Shown here piece by piece: positions 15,864 to 26,066 of a stretch of 64,000 bases of DNA. The first letter of the stretch is position 1, and the number at the start of each line of letters is the position of its first letter. Below the pieces are notes generated by a model. It made no database searches. It saw only the letters and a list, made by a program, of their open reading frames with translations, and had not been told where the DNA came from. The position numbers were made by a program, and so were the translations under genes. This DNA comes from Emcibacteraceae bacterium (GTDB lineage: Bacteria > Pseudomonadota > Alphaproteobacteria > Sphingomonadales > Emcibacteraceae): contig JAJFIR010000006.1 in assembly GCA_021774795.1 (NCBI GenBank), positions 62,001-126,000 of the forward strand, given 5' to 3'.

Positions 15864-18287
15864 ATGAATGAAGTAGAGAGTTCTTATAAATTTGATTATT
15901 CTTATTTTCTCTATATTGCAGGCATTGGAGTTTTATTTTCATGTGCGGTGCTTTTAGTAAGTATCGGATATGGCATGCCCTCTTACGGCTATTTTTCCGG
16001 CAGCGGTGTTTTATTTTTAACGGCAAGTGTACTATTTTTTAAATTTCGGCATACGCAACCAAGTTTACGTTCAATATCAATAGATGACGGCATTACACAA
16101 AATGAAGGTGGTGGTGTTGCAATGATTATGACCTCTCCGCAGGGCGATGTTGTTTACGCAAACAAATTAGTTAAGTCATTATATGAAAAACATGACCTCG
16201 GCGCACCTCAATCTCCTTTGAAAATAGATATTTCTAACAAGCATACCTTAGAAAACATACTGGATAATCTTGATGTGGGTAATGTGAAGTTTGTAATTAC
16301 TGAGATTGGGAGAACAGGAAATTTCCTGAAGTTGGAAGTAGAAAAAGTTTATAATAACGGCGTTTTTTATTTATGGAGAATATTTGAAGATATTGGTACC
16401 GATGGCGTGATGAATAGCGAACAGGCCGGTCCAGATTATTATTTGGGCTTTGGGCGAACATTGGATGATTCTGATATTGGTTTTTTTGCCATTAACGAAA
16501 ATGATGAAGTAACATATGCCAATCAAACGTTTTTAGGGTTTTTGTTTGCCGATAAGAAGCAGAAGTTGCCTATCGATTTATCTGCCATTAGCCACCACTC
16601 GCGGAGCAATTTAAAAAATAAGGTTCAATTTATAGCGGGAAAAAATAAAGTAAGTGAGGTATATGTAAAAAAATGGCAGGGGGTAAATGATGATGATTTG
16701 AGTTTTTATCTGGTCATCGGCAATGGGGAAGCTGACGCAAAAAATGTGAGTAAAATTAGCGTCAATAATATTACTGAAAATAGTTTTTTTGGAAATTCAC
16801 CAATAGGAATTGCGGTTATAAGTAAGATGGGCGACATTCTGGAAAAAAATATTGTGTTCAGTAATTTTATAGCCGGCCTTGAGCTTGATGAAATCAGTAA
16901 TCTGTCAAACATTCTATCGAAGGATAATGTCGTCGATGTCCTGAAGGAAATAGAAAAGTCTATAAAAACAGGTAAACCAAGTAATATTATTGAACTTAGC
17001 TTTATAGGTGATAGTGGGAAGCAAGGGCAGTTTTATATCACGAACGATGGCAATGCTTCAAAGGACGATAAAGAAGTTATTATATATTTGATCGATATTA
17101 CGGAACGGAAAAATCTGGAACTGCAATTTTCCCAATCGCAAAAAATGCAGGCTGTTGGTCAGTTAGCAGGGGGTATTGCCCATGACTTCAATAATTTACT
17201 GACTGCGATAACAGGGTTTAGCGATTTGCTGCTTGTAAAGCACGGGCCCGGTGACCAATCTTTTTCAGACATTATTCAAATAAAACAAAATGCGAACCGG
17301 GCGGCGAATTTGGTACGTCAGCTACTGGCCTTTTCGCGTCAACAAACGCTTAGACCAAAAATTTTGATAATCACCGATGTTGTGGCAGAATTATCCAATT
17401 TATTACGTCGCCTCATCGGCAGTAATATCGAACTAGATATGAACCACGGTCGAAATATTGACCCGGTTAAAGTTGATCAGGGGCAACTTGAACAAGTCAT
17501 TATTAATTTATGTGTAAACGCGCGGGATGCTATGCCCGAAGGTGGAAAATTGGAAATCAAGACCCGAAACTTAAGCGAAGAAGATTCCGTAAGAGTTAGT
17601 AACCGATATAAAATTTTCCCCAAAGGCGAATATGTTCTGCTCGAAGTAAAAGACAATGGAACCGGGATAGCGCATGAACATTTAGAAAAAGTCTTTGAAC
17701 CGTTTTTTAGCACCAAAGAGGTGGGTAAGGGGACTGGCCTAGGGCTTTCGACAGTATACGGTATCATTAAGCAGACGGATGGTTTTGTGTTTCCCGAAAG
17801 TGAAATTGGAGTTGGCACTACTTTCAAAATTTACTTGCCCAAATATTCAGAGGGTGAAGCAGAAGCAGTTGAAGGCATTTCGGATATTATTAATCCCGAA
17901 GAACAAGTGCGTGATTTAACAGGAAGCAGTACTATTTTGCTTGTTGAGGATGAAGATGCTGTTCGTATGTTCGCCTCAAGAGCTTTAAAAAACAAAGGGT
18001 ATACTGTATATGAAGCAGATTGCGGCGTATCTGCTTTAAAAGTTATCGATGAGACCGAAGCCGAAATTGACCTTATAATTAGCGATGTGATGATGCCGCA
18101 AATGGACGGGCCTACACTGGTTAAAAAGGTTAGGGAAACAGATAACGATGTGAAGGTTATATTCATATCTGGCTACGCGGAAGATGCGCTGGACGACAAT
18201 ATTGCCGACAAAGATTTCAATTTTCTTTCAAAACCATTTAGCCTTAAGCAGCTTGCTGAGCAAGTGAAGGAAGTTCTGGAAAACTAA
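15864..18287 (+). CDS. cckA: CckA-type hybrid sensor histidine kinase
   Basis: Membrane-bound kinase/phosphatase that in Alphaproteobacteria passes phosphate through ChpT to CtrA. The 807 residues comprise two membrane helices (about 14-37 and 43-61), PAS-like sensor regions (about 80-410), a DHp helix with the CckA-type H-box GGIAHDFNNLLTAITGFSDL (phosphoacceptor His440), an ATPase domain with NLCVNARDAMPEGG and GTGLGLSTVYGIIKQTDG, and a C-terminal receiver domain with phosphoacceptor Asp741 (LIISDVMMPQMDGP). The H-box and layout fit CckA rather than a generic hybrid kinase. It lies directly behind flhB, and CtrA-type boxes precede several operons here, which links sensor and targets. Confidence 0.88.
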   Translation: MNEVESSYKFDYSYFLYIAGIGVLFSCAVLLVSIGYGMPSYGYFSGSGVLFLTASVLFFKFRHTQPSLRSISIDDGITQNEGGGVAMIMTSPQGDVVYANKLVKSLYEKHDLGAPQSPLKIDISNKHTLENILDNLDVGNVKFVITEIGRTGNFLKLEVEKVYNNGVFYLWRIFEDIGTDGVMNSEQAGPDYYLGFGRTLDDSDIGFFAINENDEVTYANQTFLGFLFADKKQKLPIDLSAISHHSRSNLKNKVQFIAGKNKVSEVYVKKWQGVNDDDLSFYLVIGNGEADAKNVSKISVNNITENSFFGNSPIGIAVISKMGDILEKNIVFSNFIAGLELDEISNLSNILSKDNVVDVLKEIEKSIKTGKPSNIIELSFIGDSGKQGQFYITNDGNASKDDKEVIIYLIDITERKNLELQFSQSQKMQAVGQLAGGIAHDFNNLLTAITGFSDLLLVKHGPGDQSFSDIIQIKQNANRAANLVRQLLAFSRQQTLRPKILIITDVVAELSNLLRRLIGSNIELDMNHGRNIDPVKVDQGQLEQVIINLCVNARDAMPEGGKLEIKTRNLSEEDSVRVSNRYKIFPKGEYVLLEVKDNGTGIAHEHLEKVFEPFFSTKEVGKGTGLGLSTVYGIIKQTDGFVFPESEIGVGTTFKIYLPKYSEGEAEAVEGISDIINPEEQVRDLTGSSTILLVEDEDAVRMFASRALKNKGYTVYEADCGVSALKVIDETEAEIDLIISDVMMPQMDGPTLVKKVRETDNDVKVIFISGYAEDALDDNIADKDFNFLSKPFSLKQLAEQVKEVLEN

Positions 18288-18360
18288 TTTTTTTGCCGCC
18301 TTTAACTTTCCCACAGCTGATTCTCTTTTTTTACCGTGGCTTACTTTAATAAATTAGTAT

Positions 18361-18384
18361 TTTGTTCTATTTATGAAGAACAAA
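18361..18384. repeat. Inverted repeat in the recA upstream region
   Basis: TTTGTTCT and AGAACAAA form perfect 8-base arms around an 8-base spacer. The element lies about 135-155 bases before the recA ATG and about 75 bases after the cckA stop. It is AT-rich with no T-run right after it, so it looks more like an operator than a terminator. The arms contain GTTC and GAAC, the building blocks of alphaproteobacterial LexA sites, but with non-standard spacing (10). Function is unknown. Confidence 0.4.
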
Positions 18385-18445
18385 TAATAAATATTAACGT
18401 AATTATAGTTTATAAACAAATATTTATAAATGTCTTTACAAATGA

Positions 18446-18460
18446 GAACAAATTATGTAC
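18446..18460. promoter_or_regulatory. Near-consensus alphaproteobacterial SOS (LexA) box before recA
   Basis: GAACAAATTATGTAC matches GAAC-N7-GAAC (the complement of GTTC-N7-GTTC) with one mismatch. It overlaps the spacer of a possible promoter, TTTACA at 18435-18440 and TACAAA at 18458-18463 with 17 bases between, a placement that would let LexA block RNA polymerase. recA is a standard SOS gene, which supports the call; binding was not tested. Confidence 0.55.
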
Positions 18461-18516
18461 AAATAGTGTGTTTACAAGCCATAACAGGTTATGAGATATA
18501 AAAAGGAGACATTAAA

Positions 18517-19608
18517 ATGGCATCAGCAGAATTAAAGTTAGTTGGACGGGATAACATGGATAAGCAAAAAGCGTTAGACGCTGCTCTGGGACAAATAGAA
18601 CGCGCCTTTGGTAAAGGATCGATCATGAAACTGGGGCAAAACTCATCTGTTGATGTTGATGCGGTCTCAACAGGTTCACTCGGTCTCGATATTGCTTTGG
18701 GGATAGGGGGATTACCAAAAGGAAGAATTGTTGAAATTTATGGGCCAGAGAGCTCCGGTAAAACCACATTGGCCCTTCATGTCGCTGCGGAAGTTCAAAA
18801 GAATGGTGGAACAGCTGCATTTGTCGACGCGGAGCATGCGCTCGATCCCGTTTATGCGGGTAAGCTTGGTATTAATCTTGATGAATTGTTGATCTCTCAA
18901 CCGGATACCGGCGAACAGGCGCTTGAAATTACCGATACGTTGGTCCGTTCGGGGGCAATTGATGTTTTGGTTATAGATAGTGTAGCGGCATTAACGCCTC
19001 GTGCTGAACTTGAGGGTGAAATGGGTGACACTCATGTTGGTTTGCAAGCGCGTCTTATGAGCCAGGCTTTGCGGAAGCTTACCAGTTCGATTTCAAAATC
19101 GAATTGTATGGTTATTTTTATCAACCAGATTAGAATGAAAATTGGTGTAATGTACGGCAGTCCTGAAGTGACAACTGGTGGTAATGCGCTAAAATTCTAT
19201 TCTTCTGTCCGTATTGATATTCGCCGCATTGGTGCAATTAAGGAAAAAGAAGAAATCGTTGGTAATCAAACACGTGTGAAAGTGGTTAAAAATAAAGTAG
19301 CTCCACCTTTCAAAGTGGTTGAATTTGATATTATGTATGGCCGTGGCATCTCGAAGATGGGCGAACTTGTTGACCTTGGTGTTAAAGCCAACATTGTTGA
19401 AAAGTCAGGGTCTTGGTATTCTTATGATAGTCAGCGCATTGGTCAGGGACGAGAGAATGCGAAGCGATTTTTAGCCGAAAACCCGGATATGGCAAACGAA
19501 ATAGAAGGCTCAATTCGGGTAAATGCCGGTATTCTTGATGATGTAATGTTGAAGGAAGGTGCCGTAAGGGAAACCGAAGATACAGCCATTGAGCCAGCAG
19601 AAGAATAA
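18517..19608 (+). CDS. recA: RecA recombinase
   Basis: DNA-strand exchange protein and co-protease of LexA. At 363 residues it shows the Walker A motif GPESSGKT (76-83), the signature [19 protein letters not shown], the loop [14 protein letters not shown] and the INQIRMKIG stretch. A strong AAGGAG lies seven bases before the ATG. The coding stretch is bounded by a possible LexA box upstream and a hairpin terminator 41 bases downstream, so it is a single-gene transcript. Confidence 0.99.
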   Translation: MASAELKLVGRDNMDKQKALDAALGQIERAFGKGSIMKLGQNSSVDVDAVSTGSLGLDIALGIGGLPKGRIVEIYGPESSGKTTLALHVAAEVQKNGGTAAFVDAEHALDPVYAGKLGINLDELLISQPDTGEQALEITDTLVRSGAIDVLVIDSVAALTPRAELEGEMGDTHVGLQARLMSQALRKLTSSISKSNCMVIFINQIRMKIGVMYGSPEVTTGGNALKFYSSVRIDIRRIGAIKEKEEIVGNQTRVKVVKNKVAPPFKVVEFDIMYGRGISKMGELVDLGVKANIVEKSGSWYSYDSQRIGQGRENAKRFLAENPDMANEIEGSIRVNAGILDDVMLKEGAVRETEDTAIEPAEE

Positions 19609-19649
19609 AAGTTATCTAATTAGAATTACTATCCCAGCAAACTTTGTTA

Positions 19650-19679
19650 AGGCACCGGTATTTCCCGGTGCCTCTTTTT
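19650..19679 (+). terminator. Rho-independent terminator of recA
   Basis: AGGCACCGG (19650-19658) pairs fully with CCGGTGCCT (19665-19673) across a six-base loop, followed by CTTTTT. A nine-pair GC-rich stem with a T-tract right after recA is a clear intrinsic terminator. Confidence 0.92.
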
Positions 19680-19693
19680 GCTTATGTGGTTAT

Positions 19694-19960
19694 TTATTTG
19701 TCAGTAAAAGCTAACTTTGCTCCAAGCATAGCGAAAGTAGGTGCAAAAGATCGCCGAACTCTTTTCAAAATACGCGGAGAATGAAGAACATAGGTTCTCG
19801 TGCTATTGGCAAATAATCCATACAGAACAGAGATGCCAAATGCCATTATCATGAATGTGACGTTAAGGAGGAGCGTGTTTATTATAGGTACTTCTGCTTG
19901 AGAAGGTACAAATTGCGGCAGGACCGCTAAGAAAATTTACTGCTCTTTTCTAGGCTTCTA
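19694..19960 (-). pseudogene. Decayed LysE/RhtB-family amino-acid exporter, C-terminal remnant
   Basis: The 449 bases between recA and alaS hold no intact gene, but the minus strand from 19960 to the stop at 19694 encodes the tail of a LysE-type translocator. After an internal stop at 19937-19939 the frame reads IFLAVLPQFVPSQAE, then a hydrophobic helix, then SPRILKRVRRSFAPTFAMLG and AKLAFTDK, matching the family's last two membrane helices. Before the stop only KPRKEQ survives, where intact members usually have NPK followed by a hydrophobic run. The N-terminal half is missing. About 80 of some 200 codons remain, with no start codon. A gene lost by truncation and point decay is the simplest reading. 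Confidence 0.75.
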
Positions 19961-20057
19961 TATCATAGATGGGTAAAAGGCTTTGAATATTATTTCGCAA
20001 TATGTGATAAAACATAAATAGTTGGTATAGTTACTACAATATATTTTTGGATAAGAA

Positions 20058-22703
20058 ATGAAGAGTACAAATGAGATCAGGAGTGCGTTCTTAAATTATT
20101 TTAAAAGTGCTGATCATGCAGTTGTGGCAAGCAGCCCTTTAGTGCCGGATAATGATCCGACCTTGATGTTCGTTAATGCGGGCATGGTGCCTTTCAAAAA
20201 TATATTTACCGGTATGGAAACACGCCCCTATATAAGGGCGGTATCTAGCCAGAAATGTGTTAGGGCCGGGGGTAAGCACAATGATCTTGATAATGTGGGC
20301 TATACGGCGCGTCATCACACTTTTTTTGAAATGCTTGGAAATTTCTCCTTCGGCGATTATTTCAAAGAAAAAGCAATATTTTACGCATGGGATTTGCTCA
20401 CCAATGTCTATGGCATTGAAAAAGGTAGGCTACTTGTAACCGTTTATCACGATGATGATGTTGCGTTTGATTTATGGAAAAAGATAAGCGGCCTTCCTGA
20501 CGAACGTATCATCAGAATTGCTACATCAGATAATTTTTGGTCAATGGGAAATACGGGTCCGTGTGGGCCTTGCTCGGAAATATTTTATGATCACGGTGAA
20601 GATATATGGGGCGGTCCGCCCGGGTCACCTGATGAAGACGGTGACCGGTTTGTTGAAATATGGAATCTGGTTTTTATGCAGTTCGATCAACAAACAGATG
20701 AAGATCGGGTAGACCTGCCAAAACCTGCGATTGACACTGGAATGGGACTGGAGCGTATTGCCGCTGTTATGCAGGGTGTCCATGATAATTACGAAACGGA
20801 TTTATTTAAAAAACTTATTCTCGCATCCGCTGGAAATAGCGGGGTGGAACCATTTGGCGAGCATAATACCTCACATCGCGTGATAGCCGATCACTTGCGT
20901 TCTGCTTCATTTTTAATCGCTGATGGCGTCTTGCCGTCAAACGAAGGCAGAGGTTATGTCCTGCGTAGAATAATGCGTCGCGCGATGCGTCACGCGCAAA
21001 TGATCGGATGCGCCGAACCATTAATGCATCGGTTGGTTCCTTCCTTGGTTGGCGAAATGGGGCAGGCGTTTCCTGAACTGGCGCGTGCAGAGGCACTGGT
21101 TGCCGAAACTTTACTTCTAGAGGAAAATCGCTTCAGGAAAACGCTTGAGCGCGGTATGGGGCTTCTGGATACGGAAATCGCTAATCTTACTGATGGTGGG
21201 ATCTTGAATGGTGAGGTGGCATTCAAGCTTTATGATACTTACGGCTTTCCTCTTGATTTAACTCAGGATGCTTTAAGAGCCAAAGGAATGTCCGTTGACG
21301 AAGCGGGTTTTCAAGCTGCTATGGATAAGCAAAAAGCAGAAGCGAGGGCGGCGTGGAAAGGTTCGGGCTCTTCGGCCACTGAAACTATCTGGTTTGAAGC
21401 ACAGGAAAAACTGGGTGCGACTGAGTTTGTTGGATACAACACAACTCACGCTGAAGGCAAGATAGAGCAAATTGTAATTGATGGTGCGTCATCCGGTGCG
21501 GCCGAAAAAGGCGATAATGTTTCTATTCTGGTGAATCAAACACCATTTTACGGTGAAAGTGGCGGACAAGTGGGGGATAAAGGAATTTTTATTTCTGAAA
21601 ATGGTGCTACAATTGAAATAAATGATACCCAGAAAAAGTTGGCTTCTCTTCATCTTCATATTGGTAAAGTTGTTTCCGGTAAAATTTCCGTTGGTGACGT
21701 TGTTGAGATGACTGTTGATAATATTAACAGAGATAAAATAAGAGCTAACCATTCTGTAACCCATATTTTACATGCTGTTTTGCGTGATGAATTAGGCGAT
21801 CACCTGAGCCAGAAAGGCTCGCTGGTTGATACAGATAGAATGCGCTTCGATATAAGCCATTCAAAGCCTGTTACATCTGATGAAATAAAAAACATTGAAG
21901 CGGCGGTTAATCATATTATTCGACAAAATACCGAAGTGACTACTCGTTTAATGACGCCCGAAGAAGCAATAGAGGCTGGTGCAATGGCTTTATTTGGTGA
22001 AAAATACGGTGACGAAGTTCGGGTGGTCGCAATGGGAAAAAGGGATGACGGTGATGATTTCTCGGTGGAACTATGCGGCGGTACTCATGTCAAACGTACC
22101 GGCGATATCGGCTATTTTAAGATCGTATCCGAAGGGGCGGTCGCTTCAGGTATTCGTAGATTAGAGGTTTTAACAGGTCAGGCCGCCTGCGATTATTCAA
22201 ATACCCAGGAAGCATTGCTACATGATGCGGCAACTGCTCTTAAAACTACTGGAGCGGAACTGTCAAATCGCTTAAATTCGTTGATGTCCGAGAGAAAATC
22301 AATGGAGAGGGAAATATCGGAACTTCAGAAAAAGGTCGCGCTCGGTGGGGGCGTTTCATCTGCATCTGATGAAATAAAGGAAATTGGCGGCGTAAAATTC
22401 ATCGGTCAGGTATTGGACGGAATACCGGCGAAGGAGTTGCGCGGTTTAGCGGATAATGCGAAGACACGTATGGTAAGCGGTGTTGTTGCGTTCATTGCGG
22501 TAAACGACGGCAAGGCTTCTGTATTAACCGGTGTTACCGATGACTTGAAAGATAAAATAAGTGCAGTAGATTTAGTGCGGGTTGGGGCTGAAGCTGTCGG
22601 GGGGAAAGGTGGCGGCGGTCGCCCGGACATGGCGCAGGCAGGCGGTCCAAACGGTAAGGATGCTTCAAAAGCACTTAAAGCCATAGAAGACGCCATATCA
22701 TAA
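20058..22703 (+). CDS. alaS: Alanyl-tRNA synthetase
   Basis: Charges tRNA-Ala with alanine and edits mischarged Ser and Gly. The 881 residues start with the class II catalytic domain ([35 protein letters not shown] and the [20 protein letters not shown] motif). The editing domain carries the zinc-binding [11 protein letters not shown] and [13 protein letters not shown] motifs. The C-terminal coiled coil and a Gly-rich C-Ala domain ([17 protein letters not shown]) are present. Length is normal. The channel gene begins 12 bases after its stop and may be cotranscribed. Confidence 0.99.
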   Translation: MKSTNEIRSAFLNYFKSADHAVVASSPLVPDNDPTLMFVNAGMVPFKNIFTGMETRPYIRAVSSQKCVRAGGKHNDLDNVGYTARHHTFFEMLGNFSFGDYFKEKAIFYAWDLLTNVYGIEKGRLLVTVYHDDDVAFDLWKKISGLPDERIIRIATSDNFWSMGNTGPCGPCSEIFYDHGEDIWGGPPGSPDEDGDRFVEIWNLVFMQFDQQTDEDRVDLPKPAIDTGMGLERIAAVMQGVHDNYETDLFKKLILASAGNSGVEPFGEHNTSHRVIADHLRSASFLIADGVLPSNEGRGYVLRRIMRRAMRHAQMIGCAEPLMHRLVPSLVGEMGQAFPELARAEALVAETLLLEENRFRKTLERGMGLLDTEIANLTDGGILNGEVAFKLYDTYGFPLDLTQDALRAKGMSVDEAGFQAAMDKQKAEARAAWKGSGSSATETIWFEAQEKLGATEFVGYNTTHAEGKIEQIVIDGASSGAAEKGDNVSILVNQTPFYGESGGQVGDKGIFISENGATIEINDTQKKLASLHLHIGKVVSGKISVGDVVEMTVDNINRDKIRANHSVTHILHAVLRDELGDHLSQKGSLVDTDRMRFDISHSKPVTSDEIKNIEAAVNHIIRQNTEVTTRLMTPEEAIEAGAMALFGEKYGDEVRVVAMGKRDDGDDFSVELCGGTHVKRTGDIGYFKIVSEGAVASGIRRLEVLTGQAACDYSNTQEALLHDAATALKTTGAELSNRLNSLMSERKSMEREISELQKKVALGGGVSSASDEIKEIGGVKFIGQVLDGIPAKELRGLADNAKTRMVSGVVAFIAVNDGKASVLTGVTDDLKDKISAVDLVRVGAEAVGGKGGGGRPDMAQAGGPNGKDASKALKAIEDAIS

Positions 22704-22715
22704 TGGAATAAGCAA

Positions 22716-23906
22716 ATGTCAGAAAAGAACAAAAGCTTAAGACGGCACATCTTTGAAATTATCGAGATAGGGGGCAGTGGGCATCTGATTGGTAGGTTTT
22801 TTGATGTTTTTATGATAATTCTGATTATGCTCAATGTGGCGGCCGTCGCTATTGAAACAGTTCAGGAAATTGGTAATAGATTTGAGCAACAATTTCTTTA
22901 TTTTGAAATTTTCTCCCTCGTAATTTTCATAACTGAATATTTACTTCGTATCTGGACTTGTATTGAGTACCGCCCGCAGTCTGTAGATACAGGTATTGGC
23001 AGCTTTCGTTTAAAATTCATGCTGTCACCACTAATGGTGATAGATTTTATCGCTGTTGCGCCGACCTTATTATTCTCTTTCGCTGGGTTCGACCTTCGTT
23101 TCCTCCGCGTATTTAGATTTTTACGCCTATTTAAATTAATGCGCTATTCACCGGCATTAAGTTCCCTTGGTAGTGTAATTTATGCGGAACGCAGAGCGTT
23201 AATCGCTACTTTGATCATTATGTTGGGATTGGCTCTATTTTCTTCAAGTATCATGTATTATCTGGAACGTGTAGTACAACCTGAAGCGTTTGGAAATATA
23301 CCCAGTGCCATGTGGTGGGCTTTTGCAACTCTCACGACCATTGGTTACGGCGATGTTGTACCCATTTCTACGTTGGGAAAATTGTTTGGTGTCGTGATTA
23401 TGATCCTTGGGGTTGGCGTATATGCGTTGCCGATTGGTATAATTGCATCTGGATTTGCAAGTGAAATACACCGTCGTGATTTCGTAATCCGCTGGGGTTT
23501 AGTAGCTAACGTACCTTTATTTAGTGGGCTTGATGCTAATTTGATCAACGGGATAGCTAAAAGATTGCGTTCACAGGTTGTTGAGGCAGGAAAACTGATA
23601 GCATACGAAGGCGAAAATGCCGAGAAATTATTTTTAATTGTGTCGGGTTCTATAAAAAGACGCGATGAAGAAGGTGAGATATTTTTAAAAAAAGGTGCTT
23701 TTTTTGGTGCTAAATCTTTAATGGAAAGAACAACGTTCCACGCCAACTATATAGCGACGAACAAAGCACAATTGTTAGTTTTGGATGCAGTTGATTTTCA
23801 TCATTTGTTGGATCACTATCCAAGTCTTAAAAAGAGAATTGAAGAAACTTATGATAAAAACTCATCGGATGATTTTGGTCAAACGGAAGTCGAAGAGCTA
23901 GAATAA
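22716..23906 (+). CDS. Voltage-gated-type K+ channel with degenerate cyclic-nucleotide-binding domain
   Basis: Predicted six-helix potassium channel of 396 residues. Helices S1-S4 fill about 28-145; S4 carries regular arginines (R128, R131, R134, R137 in FDLRFLRVFRFLRLFKLMRY). The pore has the K+ filter TTIGYGD at 207-213. A C-terminal cNMP-binding fold covers about 263-375. In its phosphate-binding cassette the sequence is FGAKSLMERTTFHANYIA: the Glu and Arg that hold the cyclic nucleotide in relatives such as MloK1 are replaced by Ala332 and Phe341. Nucleotide binding is therefore doubtful. It probably shares a transcript with alaS and ends at a shared hairpin. Confidence 0.9.
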   Translation: MSEKNKSLRRHIFEIIEIGGSGHLIGRFFDVFMIILIMLNVAAVAIETVQEIGNRFEQQFLYFEIFSLVIFITEYLLRIWTCIEYRPQSVDTGIGSFRLKFMLSPLMVIDFIAVAPTLLFSFAGFDLRFLRVFRFLRLFKLMRYSPALSSLGSVIYAERRALIATLIIMLGLALFSSSIMYYLERVVQPEAFGNIPSAMWWAFATLTTIGYGDVVPISTLGKLFGVVIMILGVGVYALPIGIIASGFASEIHRRDFVIRWGLVANVPLFSGLDANLINGIAKRLRSQVVEAGKLIAYEGENAEKLFLIVSGSIKRRDEEGEIFLKKGAFFGAKSLMERTTFHANYIATNKAQLLVLDAVDFHHLLDHYPSLKKRIEETYDKNSSDDFGQTEVEELE

Positions 23907-23907
23907 A

Positions 23908-23933
23908 AAAAGCAGGCTTGAAAGCCTGCTTTT
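23908..23933. terminator. Bidirectional terminator between channel gene and icd
   Basis: AAAAGCAGGC pairs with GCCTGCTTTT across TTGAAA. A-runs on one side and T-runs on the other let the hairpin stop transcription of the convergent channel gene (plus) and icd (minus). Confidence 0.88.
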
Positions 23934-23955
23934 AAGAATGAATATGTTGCTAATG

Positions 23956-25170
23956 TTAGCCCATTTCTTTTTGCAGGTTCTCATCAATTTTATCAAAGAA
24001 CTGTTTTGAAGTAAGCCAATGTTGTTCCGGACCAACCAGCAGGGCAAGATCTTTTGTCATGTCACCTGACTCGACGGTTTGAACACAGACTTTGTCCAGC
24101 GCATTCGCAAAATTAACCAGCTTCTCATTACCATCAAGTTCGCCGCGGTGACGCAAACCGCCGGTCCATGCATAAATGGAGGCAATGGGGTTTGTTGATG
24201 TTTCTTCACCTTTTTGATGCAACCGGTAATGGCGTGTTACCGTACCATGTGCCGCTTCAGATTCCATTACCTTGCCGCTGGGAGTAAGAAGTTGTGAAGA
24301 CATAAGACCAAGTGAGCCAAACCCTTGGGCAACAGTATCCGATTGAACGTCACCATCGTAGTTTTTACACGCCCAAACAAATTTGCCATTCCACTTCATG
24401 GCACAAGCTACCATGTCATCGATAAGGCGGTGTTCGTAACTAATACCAGCTGCTTTAAATTTATCCGCAAACTCTGCTTGATAAATTTCTTCGAATAAAT
24501 CTTTGAAACGGCCGTCATATGCTTTCAAAATGGTGTTCTTGGTTGAAAGATATACAGGCCAGCCTACATTTAGTCCGTAATTCATGCTGGCGCGCGCAAA
24601 GTCGCGTATGCTATCGTCCAGATTATACATCGCCATAGCAACACCGCTTGACTGGAATTGGAACACCTCGTGTTCAATGGTCTCCCCGCCGTCTTCAGGT
24701 TCAAATTTAACGGTTAACTTACCTGCACCGGGCACTTTAAAGTCCGTTGCGCGGTATTGGTCACCGAATGCGTGACGACCTATTACAATTGGGTCAGTCC
24801 AGCCAGGAACAAGACGCGGTACATTTGAGCATATGATAGGGCTACGAAATACGGTCCCGCCTAAAATGTTACGGATGGTGCCGTTAGGGGAACGCCACAT
24901 TTTTTTAAGACCAAATTCTTCAACGCGGTCTTCGTCTGGCGTTATGGTTGCGCATTTTACACCAACACCATGCTCCAGAATCGCATTTGCACTATCGATA
25001 GTGATTTGGTCATCAGTTTCATCACGTTTTTGAATACTGAGGTCATAATAGTGTAGATCAACATCAAGGTATGGGTGAATGAGGCGTTCTTTAATCCAGG
25101 CCCAAATGATGCGGGTCATCTCATCGCCGTCTAACTCAATAATGGGATTATCTACTTTAATCTTAGCCAT
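23956..25170 (-). CDS. icd: NADP-dependent isocitrate dehydrogenase (eukaryote-like homodimeric type)
   Basis: Oxidative decarboxylation of isocitrate to 2-oxoglutarate with NADP+ in the TCA cycle. The 404-residue protein starts [20 protein letters not shown]. It contains the substrate-binding [20 protein letters not shown], the [20 protein letters not shown] segment, and [20 protein letters not shown] with metal-binding acidic residues, then [20 protein letters not shown]. This is the type common to Alphaproteobacteria and mitochondria, not the E. coli type. It is 131 bases behind the LOG-like gene on the same strand and has its own upstream space. Confidence 0.97.
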   Translation of the reverse strand: MAKIKVDNPIIELDGDEMTRIIWAWIKERLIHPYLDVDLHYYDLSIQKRDETDDQITIDSANAILEHGVGVKCATITPDEDRVEEFGLKKMWRSPNGTIRNILGGTVFRSPIICSNVPRLVPGWTDPIVIGRHAFGDQYRATDFKVPGAGKLTVKFEPEDGGETIEHEVFQFQSSGVAMAMYNLDDSIRDFARASMNYGLNVGWPVYLSTKNTILKAYDGRFKDLFEEIYQAEFADKFKAAGISYEHRLIDDMVACAMKWNGKFVWACKNYDGDVQSDTVAQGFGSLGLMSSQLLTPSGKVMESEAAHGTVTRHYRLHQKGEETSTNPIASIYAWTGGLRHRGELDGNEKLVNFANALDKVCVQTVESGDMTKDLALLVGPEQHWLTSKQFFDKIDENLQKEMG

Positions 25171-25301
25171 GTTAGTCCTTTACTTAAGTTTTTATTAGGT
25201 GCTGATATTTCCAGCGAGAAATAGATTGATAAAATCCAAGTATTCTGGCGCAACGTAACATTAGAAACTTGAACATGGAAGACCTGTTTGCCGATAAATC
25301 T

Positions 25302-25886
25302 TTAAAAAAGAGTATTTTTCGGGTCAATTTCCGGTTCTGGAAGTTTTTTTAGTAAAGGAATGACATCTTCCGGGTTTTTTACCACATGAAAAAGCGAGAG
25401 CGTTTCCGGCACTGTAAACTCATTTTTCACGATATTATCTAAAAGTTCAAGAAAAGGGTCCCAATAATTATCGGCGTTTATCAGAATTATCGGTTTGTCG
25501 TGCAGGTTTAGTTGCCGCCAGGTTATTATTTCGATGGTTTCATCCAATGTGCCAATGCTTCCGGGCAATATAATAAAGGCATCAGAATGGTCAAACATCA
25601 TCCGTTTTCGTTGATGCATATTATCGACAACAATAAGTTCAGTAATTTTCTCATGAGATTTTTCAATTTTATGAAGATGAGAGGGGATAATGCCCAACAC
25701 TTTCCCGCCATTTTCGATTGTGCTTGTCGCGATGGTGCCCATTAATCCAACATTTCCACCACCATATACTAGTTTTATATTTTCGGCGGCAAGAATTTTA
25801 CCAAAGGTTCCTGCTAATAATCGGAAATTTTCGTTGCTCCCAAATCTGGAGCCACAATATACACATAAGGAATTTATTTCAGTCAT
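25302..25886 (-). CDS. LOG-family protein (cytokinin riboside 5'-monophosphate phosphoribohydrolase-like)
   Basis: Rossmann-fold hydrolase that in characterised members removes ribose 5-phosphate from nucleoside 5'-monophosphates; older annotations call it lysine decarboxylase. The 194 residues show the start LCVYCGSRFGSNENFR, the nucleotide loop YGGGNVGLMG (41-50), KRMMFDHSDAFI and the catalytic motif region PGSIGTLDE (108-116). The usual motif is PGGxGTxxE; here Ser110 replaces the second Gly, while the catalytic Glu116 remains. It is divergent from the LysM gene and upstream of icd. Substrate is unknown. Confidence 0.88.
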   Translation of the reverse strand: MTEINSLCVYCGSRFGSNENFRLLAGTFGKILAAENIKLVYGGGNVGLMGTIATSTIENGGKVLGIIPSHLHKIEKSHEKITELIVVDNMHQRKRMMFDHSDAFIILPGSIGTLDETIEIITWRQLNLHDKPIILINADNYWDPFLELLDNIVKNEFTVPETLSLFHVVKNPEDVIPLLKKLPEPEIDPKNTLF

Positions 25887-26032
25887 TTGTTAATCATATT
25901 ATTTAGCCACATATTTGACAAATTTTATTTTTAGAAAGGGTTTGTGAGGGTTATTATTAGCAGAATAAGGTTACTGGCGAAAAACACACTAGCAATTATA
26001 TGGTCAAAGATTATATAAGTGGTAATGATTAA

Positions 26033-26050
26033 CAATGAAATATTTCATTG
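26033..26050. repeat. Perfect 18-bp palindrome upstream of the LysM gene
   Basis: CAATGAAATATTTCATTG equals its own reverse complement. It ends 16 bases before the TTG start at 26067, in the 180-base divergent space with the LOG-like gene. The position fits an operator for the LysM gene; AT-rich palindromes may also arise by chance. Confidence 0.4.
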
Positions 26051-26066
26051 AATCTAGGTAGATGAA

